Made by a program: the position numbers and the translations under genes
The notes under the pieces: generated by a model
Told to the model about the DNA's origin: nothing
What the model saw: only the letters and a program-made list of their open reading frames with translations
Database searches by the model: none
Shown here: piece after piece, positions 8,752 through 17,124 of the stretch
Layout: every line of letters begins with the position of its first letter
Position numbering within the stretch: the first letter of the stretch is position 1
Source of the DNA: Gaiellales bacterium
GTDB lineage: Bacteria > Actinomycetota > Thermoleophilia > Gaiellales > JAICJC01
DNA: 64,000 nt
Reading direction: 5' to 3'
Assembly (NCBI GenBank): GCA_036403155.1
Contig: DASWRM010000073.1
Location: 1-64,000, forward strand

Positions 8752-9638
8752 GCGACATCGTCGCCATCCTGGCAAACGGCCTCGTCTACGGATCGATCTT
8801 CGGGCTGGTGGCGATCGGCATGACGCTGATCTACGGGACGCTGCGGATCCTCGACATGTCGCAGGGCTCGATGGTGATGGCCGGCAGCTACGTCGGCTGG
8901 TGGGCGCTCGCGACGCACGGGTTCAACCCGGTGGTCGCGCTGGTCGCGGCATTCGTCCTCACGTTCATCCTGGGGACGGTGACCGAGCTGATCTCGGTGC
9001 AGCCGCTGCTCGGCCGGGGGAAGGAGGTCGACCTCGAGATGGTCACCTTCATCACCACGTTCGCGGTTGCCATCCTGATCACGAACGTCGCGCTTCAGCA
9101 CTTCGGCCCGTTCCAGAAGAACGTGCCGCCGATCGTCAGCGGCGACCTGAAACTCGTGAGCGGTGTGCGCATCAGCTACCACGAGCTGACGATGGCCGGC
9201 GTCTCGGTCGTCCTGATGAGCGCGCTCGGCCTGTTCCTCGCGCGGACGAGGTGGGGGCTCGCGATCCGCGCCGTCGCCCAGGATCTGGACGCCTCGCGGT
9301 CGCTCGGCGTGCCGGTCACGCGGCTGTACCCGCTGACGATGGGCCTCGCCTCGGCGCTGGCCGGCGTCGGTGGGGTGTTCCTGGGGGCGCTCTACTTCGC
9401 GTCGCCGACGGCGGGCGACCTGCCGCTGCTCGAGGCGCTGATCGTCGTCGTCCTGGGCGGCCTGGGCAGCCTCAGCGGCACGCTCTACGCCGCGTACCTG
9501 GTCGGCCTGATGCAGGCGTTCTGCGAGGTCGAGATCGGGACGACCTGGACGCTGACCGTGCTCTATGCGGCGATCCTGGCCATCCTGCTCGTGCGGCCGA
9601 ACGGGCTGAAGGGCAGCCCGAGCGAGGCGCGCCTGTGA
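8748..9638 (+). CDS. livH: Branched-chain-type ABC permease (LivH-like)
   Basis: 296 residues, almost entirely hydrophobic, with about eight predicted membrane segments. The N-terminal GLVYGSIFGLVAIGMTLIYG and the cytoplasmic-loop pattern GLAIRAVAQDLDASRSLGV (the EAA-like coupling loop to the ATPase) are typical of LivH, as is VVLGGLGSLSGTL near the C terminus. GTG start at 8748 overlaps livF. It forms the transmembrane channel with LivM. The hyuAB context suggests cyclic amide, amide or amino acid uptake rather than ordinary leucine transport. Confidence 0.92.
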   Translation: MSDIVAILANGLVYGSIFGLVAIGMTLIYGTLRILDMSQGSMVMAGSYVGWWALATHGFNPVVALVAAFVLTFILGTVTELISVQPLLGRGKEVDLEMVTFITTFAVAILITNVALQHFGPFQKNVPPIVSGDLKLVSGVRISYHELTMAGVSVVLMSALGLFLARTRWGLAIRAVAQDLDASRSLGVPVTRLYPLTMGLASALAGVGGVFLGALYFASPTAGDLPLLEALIVVVLGGLGSLSGTLYAAYLVGLMQAFCEVEIGTTWTLTVLYAAILAILLVRPNGLKGSPSEARL

Positions 9639-10663
9639 TCGGTGGGCTGGGATCGCTGAGCGCCGGGCGCTGGGCGCTGATCGGCGTCGCGGTCGCCCTC
9701 GCGGCGGTGTTCCCGCTCGCCTACACGGATCCGTACTACATGACGATCATCGTCACCGCCGAGATCGTGCTCGTCCTGAACATCTCCTGGAACTTCATCC
9801 TCGGGATGGCGGGCGTCTGGAACTTCGGCCAGCTGGCGATCTACGCGCTCGGCGCCTACGGATGCGGCTGGGTGATGCTGCACGAGACCGGGCTGCCGGT
9901 CGCCGTCGCGATCCTGGCCGGCGGCCTGCTGAGCGCCGGGGTGTCGCTGCTGCTGGCGTTTCCGACGCTGCGGCTGTTCGGCATCTACACGTCGCTGCTG
10001 ACCTTCTCGTTCGCCCAGGTGGTCGATTACACGGCGGTGAACGACCCGCACGGGCTGACGGGCGGCTCGTTCGGATATCCGGCCGTTCCCGGGCTGTTCC
10101 CGAACTACGGCCAGGAGGCGTACCTGCGGGCGTACTACTGGGTCTGCCTCGGGGTGATCGTCGCGTCCTGCTTCGCCGTCGCCTGGCTGCGGCAGTCGCA
10201 GCTGGGATACGCCCTGCGGTCCGCGCGCGACGCACCCGCCTACACCGCGGCGCGCGGGATCGACCTGCGCGCGGCGCGGGTGGCGGCGTTCGGGCTGTCC
10301 GGGTTCCTCGCCGGGATCGCGGGTGCGCTCTACCTGTGCTTCCAGCAGTCGTTCACGACCAGCCAGATGGGGCTGACGCCGATGTCGATCGACGTCACCA
10401 TGCTGGTGATCGGCGGGCTCGGCACGGTCACTGGGCCGATCATCGGCACGGTGCTGGTGACGGCGATCCAGACCAAGCTGATCAACTACCCGGGCTGGCA
10501 GCTGACGGTGCTGGGCGCGGTGCTGCTGGTGATCGTGGTGTTCGTGCCGGGCGGGTTCGTCGGCGTGTTCAGCCGCATCAGCAGGCGGGTGGGCGCCTGG
10601 GTCGGCGAGGAGGACGATGTCCCGCCGGGCGATCCCGAGCCGGACCAGCGGCTCGTCGCCTGA
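9635..10663 (+). CDS. livM: Branched-chain-type ABC permease (LivM-like)
   Basis: 342 residues with about nine to ten hydrophobic segments. The coupling loop GYALRSARDAPAYTAARGID and the segment VIGGLGTVTGPIIG are the LivM hallmarks. The C-terminal tail is acidic (EEDDVPPGDPEPD) and cytosolic. GTG start overlaps livH by 4 nt. Last gene of the operon: its TGA lies 3 nt from the convergent stop of the SDR gene, with no room for a separate terminator hairpin. Confidence 0.92.
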   Translation: MIGGLGSLSAGRWALIGVAVALAAVFPLAYTDPYYMTIIVTAEIVLVLNISWNFILGMAGVWNFGQLAIYALGAYGCGWVMLHETGLPVAVAILAGGLLSAGVSLLLAFPTLRLFGIYTSLLTFSFAQVVDYTAVNDPHGLTGGSFGYPAVPGLFPNYGQEAYLRAYYWVCLGVIVASCFAVAWLRQSQLGYALRSARDAPAYTAARGIDLRAARVAAFGLSGFLAGIAGALYLCFQQSFTTSQMGLTPMSIDVTMLVIGGLGTVTGPIIGTVLVTAIQTKLINYPGWQLTVLGAVLLVIVVFVPGGFVGVFSRISRRVGAWVGEEDDVPPGDPEPDQRLVA

Positions 10664-10666
10664 CGG

Positions 10667-11386
10667 TCAGAGGCTGAGTCCGCCGTCGACGGGAAGCGCG
10701 ACGCCGGTGATGTAGGCGGCGGCATCCGAGGCGAGGAACGCGATCGTCTCGGCGACGTCGCGGGCGGTGCCGAGGCGCTGGAGCGGGACCGACTCGCGGA
10801 CGAACCGCTCGCCCGCCTCCGGGTCGTCCATGGCACGGAGCATCGGCGTGTCGATGACGCCCGGGCAGACGGTGTTCACGCGGATGCGGTGGGGGGCAAG
10901 CTCGACGGCGAGCTGCCGGGTGAGCGCGACGACACCCGCCTTGCTGGCGTTGTAGTGGGCGGTCGGCTCGCCGGCGTCTGGCTGGAGCGCGGCGGTCGAC
11001 GCGATGGTGACGATGGCACCGCCGCTGCCCGCGGCGGCCATGGCCCTGGCCGCCTCGCGGGCGGTCAGGAAGGTGCCACGGAGGTTGGTCTCGAGCACCT
11101 CGTCCCACTCGGCGGCGTCGAGCGACAGCGCCGGAGCGATGCGGTAGATCCCGGCCGCCGTGACGACCACGTCGGGGGCGCACCCGAGCCGCTCGGCGGC
11201 CGTGGACACCGCGGCTGCGACGGAGGCCTCGTCACGCACATCGGCCGCGATGTCGCCCCCGGTCAGGTCGACGGTGACCACGTGCGCGCCGCGCTCGCGG
11301 AGCAGCTCGGCCGTGGCGGCGCCGATCCCCGACCCGCCGCCGGTGACGAGCGCCCGCCGGCCGTGTGCCACCAGGCCGGTGCTCAC
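10667..11386 (-). CDS. Short-chain dehydrogenase/reductase
   Basis: 239 residues, classical SDR. Cofactor motif TGGGSGIG near residues 15-22, NAD(P) region acid DLTGGDIAADV, structural motif TAAG, catalytic Ser in ASTAAL and YNASK (Tyr-x3-Lys). C-terminal ITGVALPVDGG is standard. The aspartate after strand 2 (VTVDL) suggests NAD rather than NADP. GTG start overlaps the stop of the upstream polysaccharide-deacetylase gene, so the two are co-transcribed. It presumably oxidises an alcohol in the pathway served by the convergent hydantoinase operon, but the substrate is not evident. Confidence 0.88.
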   Translation of the reverse strand: MSTGLVAHGRRALVTGGGSGIGAATAELLRERGAHVVTVDLTGGDIAADVRDEASVAAAVSTAAERLGCAPDVVVTAAGIYRIAPALSLDAAEWDEVLETNLRGTFLTAREAARAMAAAGSGGAIVTIASTAALQPDAGEPTAHYNASKAGVVALTRQLAVELAPHRIRVNTVCPGVIDTPMLRAMDDPEAGERFVRESVPLQRLGTARDVAETIAFLASDAAAYITGVALPVDGGLSL

Positions 11387-12177
11387 CGGGCGTGGTCGGC
11401 GATCTCGGCGCAGGTGGCGACCCAGACGTCACCGCGCGCCTTGACGTCTGCGATGAACGCCTCGAGGAAGGCGAGGCGGTGCGGCCGGCCGATGATCTGC
11501 GGGTGCATCGTGATGATGCATGCTCCACCGAGCGCCACGATGCCCTCGAGCTCGGCCCACCAGATCTCGCGGACGGTCGACGGCGGCGTGATCGAGCGCG
11601 TCCAGTCCATGCCGCTGCTCGAGAACCAGAAGTAGGCGGCGTCGTCGAGGATCCACTGGATGGGCAGCTCGACCAGCTCGGATTCGGGATGCAGGTACGG
11701 GCGCAGGTCGTCCATGTGGTTGGACGAGTACCGGAACCCGTGCTTCTGCAGGAGGCCGATCGTGGCCGGCGAGAACTCCCAGGACGGCGACCGGTAGCCG
11801 ACGGGGTCGGCGCCGAGGTCGCGCAGCACCTGCAGGCCGCGGAGCAGCTCCTCCTCCTCGTCGTGCGGCGACAGCTTCGCCGGCGACGTGTGGGTGTAGC
11901 CGTGATGCCCGACCTCGTGGCCCGCCGAGACGATCTCCCGCACGCGGGCGGGGTGACGTTCGCCGACGCGGCCGGGTATGAAGAAGGTCTGGCGGAGCCC
12001 CTGGCGCGCGAGCATCTCGAGCAGCAGCGGCACCGCGACCTTCGCGCCGTACGTGCCCTGCGAGAGGACCCCCGGCCGGTTCGCGTTCGCGGGATCGTCG
12101 CCGATCCAGACCTCCTCGGCGTCGAAGTCGAAGGTGAATGCGACCGCTCCGCGGGCGCCTCCGGGCCAGCTCGTCAT
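11383..12177 (-). CDS. Polysaccharide deacetylase-family hydrolase (imidase/PuuE-like type)
   Basis: 264 residues. NodB-type fold with the metal Asp pair in FTFDFDAEEVW, the His-x3-His motif in HHGYTHTSP, RSPSWEFSP and the final IITMHPQIIG histidine. No signal peptide, so it is cytosolic, unlike peptidoglycan deacetylases; cytosolic members include allantoinase-like and cyclic-imide hydrolases. Next to a hydantoinase operon, an imidase or amidase role fits better than carbohydrate deacetylation (inference). A TAGACT box lies 7 nt upstream of the ATG at 12177 on the coding strand, suggesting a leaderless mRNA. Co-transcribed with the SDR downstream. Confidence 0.85.
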   Translation of the reverse strand: MTSWPGGARGAVAFTFDFDAEEVWIGDDPANANRPGVLSQGTYGAKVAVPLLLEMLARQGLRQTFFIPGRVGERHPARVREIVSAGHEVGHHGYTHTSPAKLSPHDEEEELLRGLQVLRDLGADPVGYRSPSWEFSPATIGLLQKHGFRYSSNHMDDLRPYLHPESELVELPIQWILDDAAYFWFSSSGMDWTRSITPPSTVREIWWAELEGIVALGGACIITMHPQIIGRPHRLAFLEAFIADVKARGDVWVATCAEIADHAR

Positions 12178-12257
12178 GGGGTCGAGTCTACCGTGCCGGC
12201 CCAGCCCGGCGGTGTCGGACTCCCGACAGGTGGGTGTGACCGTCCCGTGACGCTGGT

Positions 12258-12330
12258 GTGACGGATGAGCGGCGTGGTTGGGCGGATCGGCGCTCCACCC
12301 CAATTATTGGAGCCCAACCCCATACACCGC
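12258..12330 (+). repeat. Modular intergenic repeat, copy 2 (reduced, hairpin-forming)
   Basis: Intergenic. Shares GTGACGG, TGGTTGGGCGG, CCACCCCAA and TTGGAG-CCAA modules with the copies at 1-167 and 60.85-61.0 kb. Here the right part TGGAGCCCAACC (12308-12319) is the exact reverse complement of GGTTGGGC (12276-12283) joined to CTCCA (12293-12297), so the element can fold into a hairpin with a 9-nt bulge. It separates the deacetylase-SDR pair from the permease-ligase operon. The remaining gap sequence (12178-12257, 12331-12371) shows nothing else. Confidence 0.65.
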
Positions 12331-12371
12331 GAGGTGAGGCGCTCGTGACGGTTCTGTGGCACGTCCCGCGG

Positions 12372-12539
12372 TCAGCGCAGCCGGCCTGTCCGCGCGGCGT
12401 ACCAGACCGCGATCGCCCCGGCACCGGCGACGCAGAGGTAGGCGAACGACCACCCGGCCGACGGCGCGAACGGCGCCTGGGTGAGGGACAGCACGACGAC
12501 GAGGATCAGGGTTCGGAAGATCAGCCGGCCGCGTCGCAT
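12372..12539 (-). CDS. Tiny two-segment membrane protein
   Basis: 55 residues, below usual ORF cut-offs. It opens with basic MRRGRLIFR followed by a hydrophobic stretch LILVVVLSLTQAPF, then a second one FAYLCVAGAGAIAVWYAA, and ends with basic RTGRLR. The charge pattern and two helices suggest a genuine small inner-membrane protein. ATG at 12539, TGA at 12372. It lies 29 nt downstream of the amidohydrolase stop in the same direction, so it is probably the last gene of the permease-ligase operon. No homologue recognised; existence is inferred from composition and position. Confidence 0.55.
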   Translation of the reverse strand: MRRGRLIFRTLILVVVLSLTQAPFAPSAGWSFAYLCVAGAGAIAVWYAARTGRLR

Positions 12540-12568
12540 GTGCGGTGGCTACCCCGGCGGGCGCGCGG

Positions 12569-13678
12569 TCAGACGTACAGCCGTCTGGCGTTGCCGGCGA
12601 GGATCGCGGCAGCCGCCTCCTCGGCCTCGGAGGCGCGCAGCATCCCCGCCGAGATCAGCTCCTCCAGCGCAACCGCGAGCGACCGGCGGCCCCAGCGCGC
12701 GCCCAGCCCGGCCTGCTCCGGCACGCCCGCCGAGTCGGTCGACGCCTGGATGCGCGAGACCGGCGCCGCGGCCAGCGCGCTTCGCCACATCGACACCATC
12801 TCGCCGAACCCGAGCGGCGGGATGCACGTCGCGATGTCGGTGTAGACGTCCTGGTGAACCGCGGCCAGGTACGCCGCCTCCCGGGTGTAGGGCCACGACC
12901 CGTGCAGCAGCACCAGCGGCACGCCGTCGGCCGCGCCGCTCTCGAGCAGCGGGCGGAGGTGCAGCGGGTTGCCGAGCGCCAGGTCGAGGTCACGGTCGCC
13001 GTAGCCGGTGTGCAGCTGCATCGAGAGGCCCAGCTCGCGCGCGATCCGCAGCGCCCGCACCAGCAGGTGGTCGAGCAGCGGCTTGACCGAGATGCGAGAG
13101 CCGATCCGCCGCTGTTCCTCGTAGGCCTCCGCGGCGGCGGCCTCGTCGACCGGTTCGACGGCGAGCCCGGTGCGGTACGCGATGATGCTCTTCAGGCCCA
13201 GGTAGCCGTCGTCCCGCGCCGCCCGCAGCGCGGCGTCATAGCGCTCCGCCAGCTCGCCGAACGTTGCCGCGCCGTCGACGAGGCCGCCCGCAACCGACTC
13301 GACCCGAAGCAGGGGGCGCACCTCGACGCCGGACATCGACCGGGCGTTCTCGACCGAGAGCGCATCGGCCGGATCGGGATAGCCCATGTCCATGATCAGC
13401 CCCTCGATGCCGCCCAGCCGCATCATCTCGGCGAACCAGGCGCCGGCGTCCCGCGCGCCGATGGCCGCTACGACCGCGTCCTCGGACTCCTCGCAGCCGA
13501 GGTGCTCGGCGAGGTCACGGATGGCGGCCCGGTACGTTGCCAGATCGGTCACCATGCGGGACGATTCCGCGCGGCCCTCGTACCAGGGCACGCGGTACTC
13601 CTCCGTCGTCGCCGGCGGCCGGCGCAGTGGCGGGTGCATGTGCCCGTCCACGTAGGGCAGGTGCGACAGGTCGAGCAC
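12569..13678 (-). CDS. Amidohydrolase family protein (FluG N-terminal type)
   Basis: 369 residues, metal-dependent TIM-barrel hydrolase. The first metal motif is VDGHMHPPL near residues 10-18; later come a lysine strand (ISVKPLLDHL), SMQLHTGYGD with the metal His and LVLLHGSWPY. The Asp strand is QASTDSAG. In fungal FluG and many actinobacteria this domain is fused or adjacent to a glutamine-synthetase-like domain, as here, where the GTG start directly abuts the ligase stop (TGAGTG). It may hydrolyse a gamma-glutamyl amide or a downstream amide made by the neighbouring ligases (inference). Confidence 0.85.
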   Translation of the reverse strand: MLDLSHLPYVDGHMHPPLRRPPATTEEYRVPWYEGRAESSRMVTDLATYRAAIRDLAEHLGCEESEDAVVAAIGARDAGAWFAEMMRLGGIEGLIMDMGYPDPADALSVENARSMSGVEVRPLLRVESVAGGLVDGAATFGELAERYDAALRAARDDGYLGLKSIIAYRTGLAVEPVDEAAAAEAYEEQRRIGSRISVKPLLDHLLVRALRIARELGLSMQLHTGYGDRDLDLALGNPLHLRPLLESGAADGVPLVLLHGSWPYTREAAYLAAVHQDVYTDIATCIPPLGFGEMVSMWRSALAAAPVSRIQASTDSAGVPEQAGLGARWGRRSLAVALEELISAGMLRASEAEEAAAAILAGNARRLYV

Positions 13679-14983
13679 TCAGTACCTCCAGCGGTAGCGT
13701 TCCTGCAGATGCTCCGCCGACAGCCCGGCGGCGTCCGCCGCCTCGGACCGGCGTACGGCGACGATCACATCCGTGAGCACGTCGCCGAGCGCCTGGCGCA
13801 AGACCGCCGAGCCGTCCAGTGCCGCGGCGGCCGAGGCGGCGTCGGTGGGGAGCGGGTGGATGCCGCGCGCCGCTCGCTCGGGCTCCGGAATCCGCACGGG
13901 GTCGACATCCACGGGAGGGGGCAGCTCCGCTCCATCGGCCACGCCCGCCAGACCGGCCGCGATCAGTGCTCCGGCGGTCAGGTACGGGTTGCCGCTCGCA
14001 TCGCCCGTCTTCAGCTCGGCGTTCGCCGACGCGGGCCGGGCGGCCCGCGTCCCCGCGATCACCCGAATCGGCGCCTCCCGGTTCTCGATGCCCCAGCACG
14101 TGAACGCCCCGGCCCAGCGGCTGGGCGCGATGCGCGCCCAGGAGAGCGGGCTCGCGCAGCCGATCGAGGCGAGCGCCGGCAGCTCGCGGAGCACGCCCGC
14201 GAGGAACGCCCGTCCGGTCTCGTCCGCCGCGGCCGGGTCGAGCAGGTTGTCGTCGCCCCGCCAGACGCTGAAGTGCAGGTGGCAGCCGTTTCCGAGCAGC
14301 TCGGGCCGCACCAGAGGCGCGAACGAGGCGCGCACGCCCGACGCCTCGCGCGCCGTGCGGATCGCGTGGCGCGTCAGCACCACCCGGTCGGCTGCCGCAA
14401 CCGGGTCGGCCGGCGCCACCGACAGCTCCAGCTGGCCGGCGGAGTACTCGGGATGCACCTGGACGACGGGAACGCCGTAGCCGGCCAGCCGCCCGGCCAC
14501 CGCGCGCAGGTACGAGCCCGCGTCGGCCAGGGTGGCCAGGCCGTATCCCGGCCCCGAGTGCACGGGAGCGCCGTCCGTCTCCCGCTCCGCGTACCACTCC
14601 GTCTCGTACGCCATCGAGATGCGAAGCCCGGCCTCGCCGGCGCGAGCCGCCATGCGCCGCAGGAACGTCCGCGGGCAGGTCGGCAGCGGTTGGCCCTCGA
14701 CGTCGTGGAGGTCGGCCGCCGTCCACGACCAGCCGTCCACGGGCCCCGCCAGGCTGCCGGCGTCCGGCATCAGCCGCATGTCGCCGACGGGCACCTCGAG
14801 GTCGTGTGCCGATGCCATCAGATCGTCGCCGCGGAACACGGAGAACGTCGTCGATGCGCCGACCCCTTCAATCCGTGCGTGGTCGAACAGCTCCTCGGGG
14901 ACCGCCTTGACGCGCGCGATGCCGCCGATGTCGGTGAAGCTGATCGCGACCAGCGCGGGGCCCGGCGAGTCAGGCCCGCGCAT
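13679..14983 (-). CDS. Glutamine-synthetase-like gamma-glutamyl ligase 1
   Basis: 434 residues, type of FluG/PuuA ligases that join glutamate to an amine using ATP. Visible GS landmarks: glutamates in AYETEWYAE and GQLELSVAPAD, the ATP/NH4 loop GNGCHLHFSV, ENREAPIRVI, and NAELKTGDASGNPYL, where lysine replaces the arginine found in true GlnA. It lacks the adenylylation loop and ends in YRWRY, a tail shared with the second ligase. Its 5' end overlaps the upstream gene by 14 nt. Likely role: gamma-glutamylation of an imported amine; not nitrogen assimilation. Substrate unknown. Confidence 0.85.
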   Translation of the reverse strand: MRGPDSPGPALVAISFTDIGGIARVKAVPEELFDHARIEGVGASTTFSVFRGDDLMASAHDLEVPVGDMRLMPDAGSLAGPVDGWSWTAADLHDVEGQPLPTCPRTFLRRMAARAGEAGLRISMAYETEWYAERETDGAPVHSGPGYGLATLADAGSYLRAVAGRLAGYGVPVVQVHPEYSAGQLELSVAPADPVAAADRVVLTRHAIRTAREASGVRASFAPLVRPELLGNGCHLHFSVWRGDDNLLDPAAADETGRAFLAGVLRELPALASIGCASPLSWARIAPSRWAGAFTCWGIENREAPIRVIAGTRAARPASANAELKTGDASGNPYLTAGALIAAGLAGVADGAELPPPVDVDPVRIPEPERAARGIHPLPTDAASAAAALDGSAVLRQALGDVLTDVIVAVRRSEAADAAGLSAEHLQERYRWRY

Positions 14984-15788
14984 CCGGGCTGCCGTTGTCC
15001 CAGGTGGCGATGGTCAGGCCGGCGGAGGTGAGCGCGGTGCTGACGTCCTCGGCGCGGTGCGAGGGGACGACCACGAGCGCGCCGCCGTCGGTCGAGAGGT
15101 GATCCCGGCGCAGCGCGGCGGCGACCCGCTCGACCGGCTGGAGGTACACGGCGTTCCAGCCGAGCGACGGGTAGGTGTCCGCCACGATCACGAGCGTGCC
15201 CCGCGCGCCCCGGATGGCGCCCAGGCAGCCGGTGAAGTGGCCGACGTGCCAGTCGGGCGGCGGGCCCGCCGAGTCATCACCGTCGGCGAGATATGCGAGC
15301 AGCGTCGGGAGGGCGGGCTTCGAGCCCCACAGGACGGCGGTCGCCATGTTGAGGACGATCGCGGCCTCCTGCTCGGCGGACGCGACGGCGAGCAGCTCGG
15401 ACACGGTGCGCCCGTCCCACGGGCCGGCCACCGGCACGGCACAGCGGCTTCCGCCGCTCAGCTCGTCGACGGCGCGCACCAGCCCGGCCGCCGAGGCGCC
15501 CGCCGCGTCGGGGTCGTCCGACACCGGCAGCTGCAGCCGGTAGTCGCGGCGGCCCCGCTCCCCGGCCGGCAGCTCGGCGGTGTGGTCGTGATCCTCTGGG
15601 GCGAGCACCGCGCCCGCGGCCTCGGCGACGGCGTCCTGGTCGGCGGCGACGACGCCCGCCAGCCGCAGCGCGAGGAGCGTTGCGAACGAGCCGCACAGCT
15701 CGTCCTTCTGGGGCAGCTCGGCCGCATGCAGCTCGGCGAGACGGGCGGCGCCGGGAAGCAGCTGCGCGGTTGGAAGCTCGATTGCCAT
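14970..15788 (-). CDS. Uncharacterised protein with papain-like Cys/His/Asp pattern
   Basis: 272 residues, cytosolic, sandwiched between two gamma-glutamyl ligase genes. I do not know a function. Features: Gln27 and Cys32 in LPQKDELCGSF, opening a helix; His181/His184 in DWHVGHFTG; Asp204 in VIVADTYPSLGW, followed by a strand and helix. Gln-Cys ... His ... Asp in this order and spacing resembles papain-like or C39-like cysteine hydrolases, including phytochelatin synthase, which acts on gamma-glutamyl bonds. ATG at 15788 is 1 nt before the upstream ligase's stop triplet and its 3' end overlaps ligase 1. A role in cleaving or transferring gamma-glutamyl groups is inference. Confidence 0.7.
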   Translation of the reverse strand: MAIELPTAQLLPGAARLAELHAAELPQKDELCGSFATLLALRLAGVVAADQDAVAEAAGAVLAPEDHDHTAELPAGERGRRDYRLQLPVSDDPDAAGASAAGLVRAVDELSGGSRCAVPVAGPWDGRTVSELLAVASAEQEAAIVLNMATAVLWGSKPALPTLLAYLADGDDSAGPPPDWHVGHFTGCLGAIRGARGTLVIVADTYPSLGWNAVYLQPVERVAAALRRDHLSTDGGALVVVPSHRAEDVSTALTSAGLTIATWDNGSPDARA

Positions 15789-15789
15789 G

Positions 15790-17124
15790 TCAGTACCTCC
15801 AGCGGTAGGCGGCCACGATGTCGTCCGGCGCCTGGCCGTCGACGGCGGCGGCATCGGCGCGCCGCACGACGCTCCAGGCATCGACCAGATCCTCGCCGAA
15901 CGCGTCGCGCACCGGCCGGGACGACGCCACCGCCTCGACGGTCTCGTCGGCCGTCTCGGGGAGCCGGCGCACGCCGCGCCGCTCCCGCTCCTCGTCGTCC
16001 CACCCGCCCGGCTCGTCCTGGATCGGCTCGGGAAGCGTGAGGCGCTCCTCGAGCCCCGCCATGCCCGCTGCGATGATCGCCGCGAGCGACAGGTAGGGGT
16101 TGCCGGAGGCATCCGACGTCTTCAGCTCGACGTTCGCCGCCTCGTCCGGGACGAGCCCGCCGCCGGGGATGAACCGCAGCGATGCCTCCCGGTTCTGCAC
16201 GCCCCAGAAGGCGAACGCGCCCGCGAAGTACCCCGGCCGGCGCCTGATCAGCGACACCATGCTGGGCGCTGCGACCGCGGACAGCGCCGGCAGCTCGCGG
16301 AGCATCCCGGCCACCCAGCCCTCTCCCTCGGCCGTCATGCCGGACGGCCCGTCGCCGCCGCTCATGAGGTTGCGGCCCTCGCGGGACACCGAGGTGTGGA
16401 TGTGCCAGCCGTTGCCGACCGCCTCCATCGACACGACCGGCGAGAAGGAGGCACGCAGGCCATGAGCGCGCGCGGCGGCGTGGATGGTCTGGCGGGCGAG
16501 CAGCTGGCGGTCGGCCGCGGTGACGGGATCCGACGCGCCGATCGACAGCTCCATCTGCGCCAGCCCGTACTCCGCATGGAACTGGCCCACCGGGACGCCG
16601 TTCGCCGCCAGATCTGCGAGCAGCTGTCCGCTGAACTCGTCGACCGCCAGCATGGCGTGCGGCGAGTAGACCGGACCGTGGTGCGCGGGCGACAGCTCGT
16701 CACCGGCGTGACCGATGAACCACTCGAGCTCGATGCCGACGCGCACCTCGAGGCCGGCCGACGCGGCGCGCTCGACCATCCGCTCGAGCACGCCCCGGGG
16801 ACAGTACGGCGAGCGCGAGCCGTCCACGTAGAACTGCCGCCCCGGCGTCCAGGCGAACGCCGGCTGTCCGGCCAGTGGGACGACCATCTCGGGCGTGGCC
16901 AGCAGGCGCAGATCGCCCGAGACGTTCGAGAGCGGGGGATGGTCGAAGGTCAGGCCATCGTTCGAGAGGAAGATCGGAAACAGCGTCGTCATCCCGACCC
17001 CGCGCTCGCACGCCTCGGCCAGCCGGTCGGCGGGCACGCTCCGCGACCGCGGTATGCCATTGTTGTCTACAAAGACAATGGTCACCCCGTGGACGCCGGG
17101 CGGCAGGTCTGGCACGTTGCTCAT
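15790..17124 (-). CDS. Glutamine-synthetase-like gamma-glutamyl ligase 2
   Basis: 444 residues, paralogue of ligase 1. GS landmarks: VGIELEWF, AQMELSIGASD, GNGWHIHTSV, QNREASLRFIPGG, NVELKTSDASGNPYL (Lys where GlnA has Arg) and the C-terminal YRWRY. Early residues VTIVFVDNNGIPRS match the N-terminal domain of this class. The codons for VFVD are unusually AT-rich and form an inverted repeat (17063-17078). ATG at 17124 overlaps the permease stop (ATGA), so it is translationally coupled to transport. Two non-identical ligases suggest two amine substrates or a hetero-oligomer. Confidence 0.86.
   Translation of the reverse strand: MSNVPDLPPGVHGVTIVFVDNNGIPRSRSVPADRLAEACERGVGMTTLFPIFLSNDGLTFDHPPLSNVSGDLRLLATPEMVVPLAGQPAFAWTPGRQFYVDGSRSPYCPRGVLERMVERAASAGLEVRVGIELEWFIGHAGDELSPAHHGPVYSPHAMLAVDEFSGQLLADLAANGVPVGQFHAEYGLAQMELSIGASDPVTAADRQLLARQTIHAAARAHGLRASFSPVVSMEAVGNGWHIHTSVSREGRNLMSGGDGPSGMTAEGEGWVAGMLRELPALSAVAAPSMVSLIRRRPGYFAGAFAFWGVQNREASLRFIPGGGLVPDEAANVELKTSDASGNPYLSLAAIIAAGMAGLEERLTLPEPIQDEPGGWDDEERERRGVRRLPETADETVEAVASSRPVRDAFGEDLVDAWSVVRRADAAAVDGQAPDDIVAAYRWRY
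17063..17078. promoter_or_regulatory. Intragenic 6-4-6 inverted repeat (GntR-like site?)
   Basis: TTGTCTACAAAGACAA, a perfect 6-bp inverted repeat about 46 nt inside ligase 2. A 14-bp part (TTGTCTTTGTAGAC on the minus strand) occurs again at 25637-25650 inside the M24 peptidase gene. It contains TTGT-N2-ACAA, a common GntR/FadR-type half-site layout. Binding protein unknown. Confidence 0.35.
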
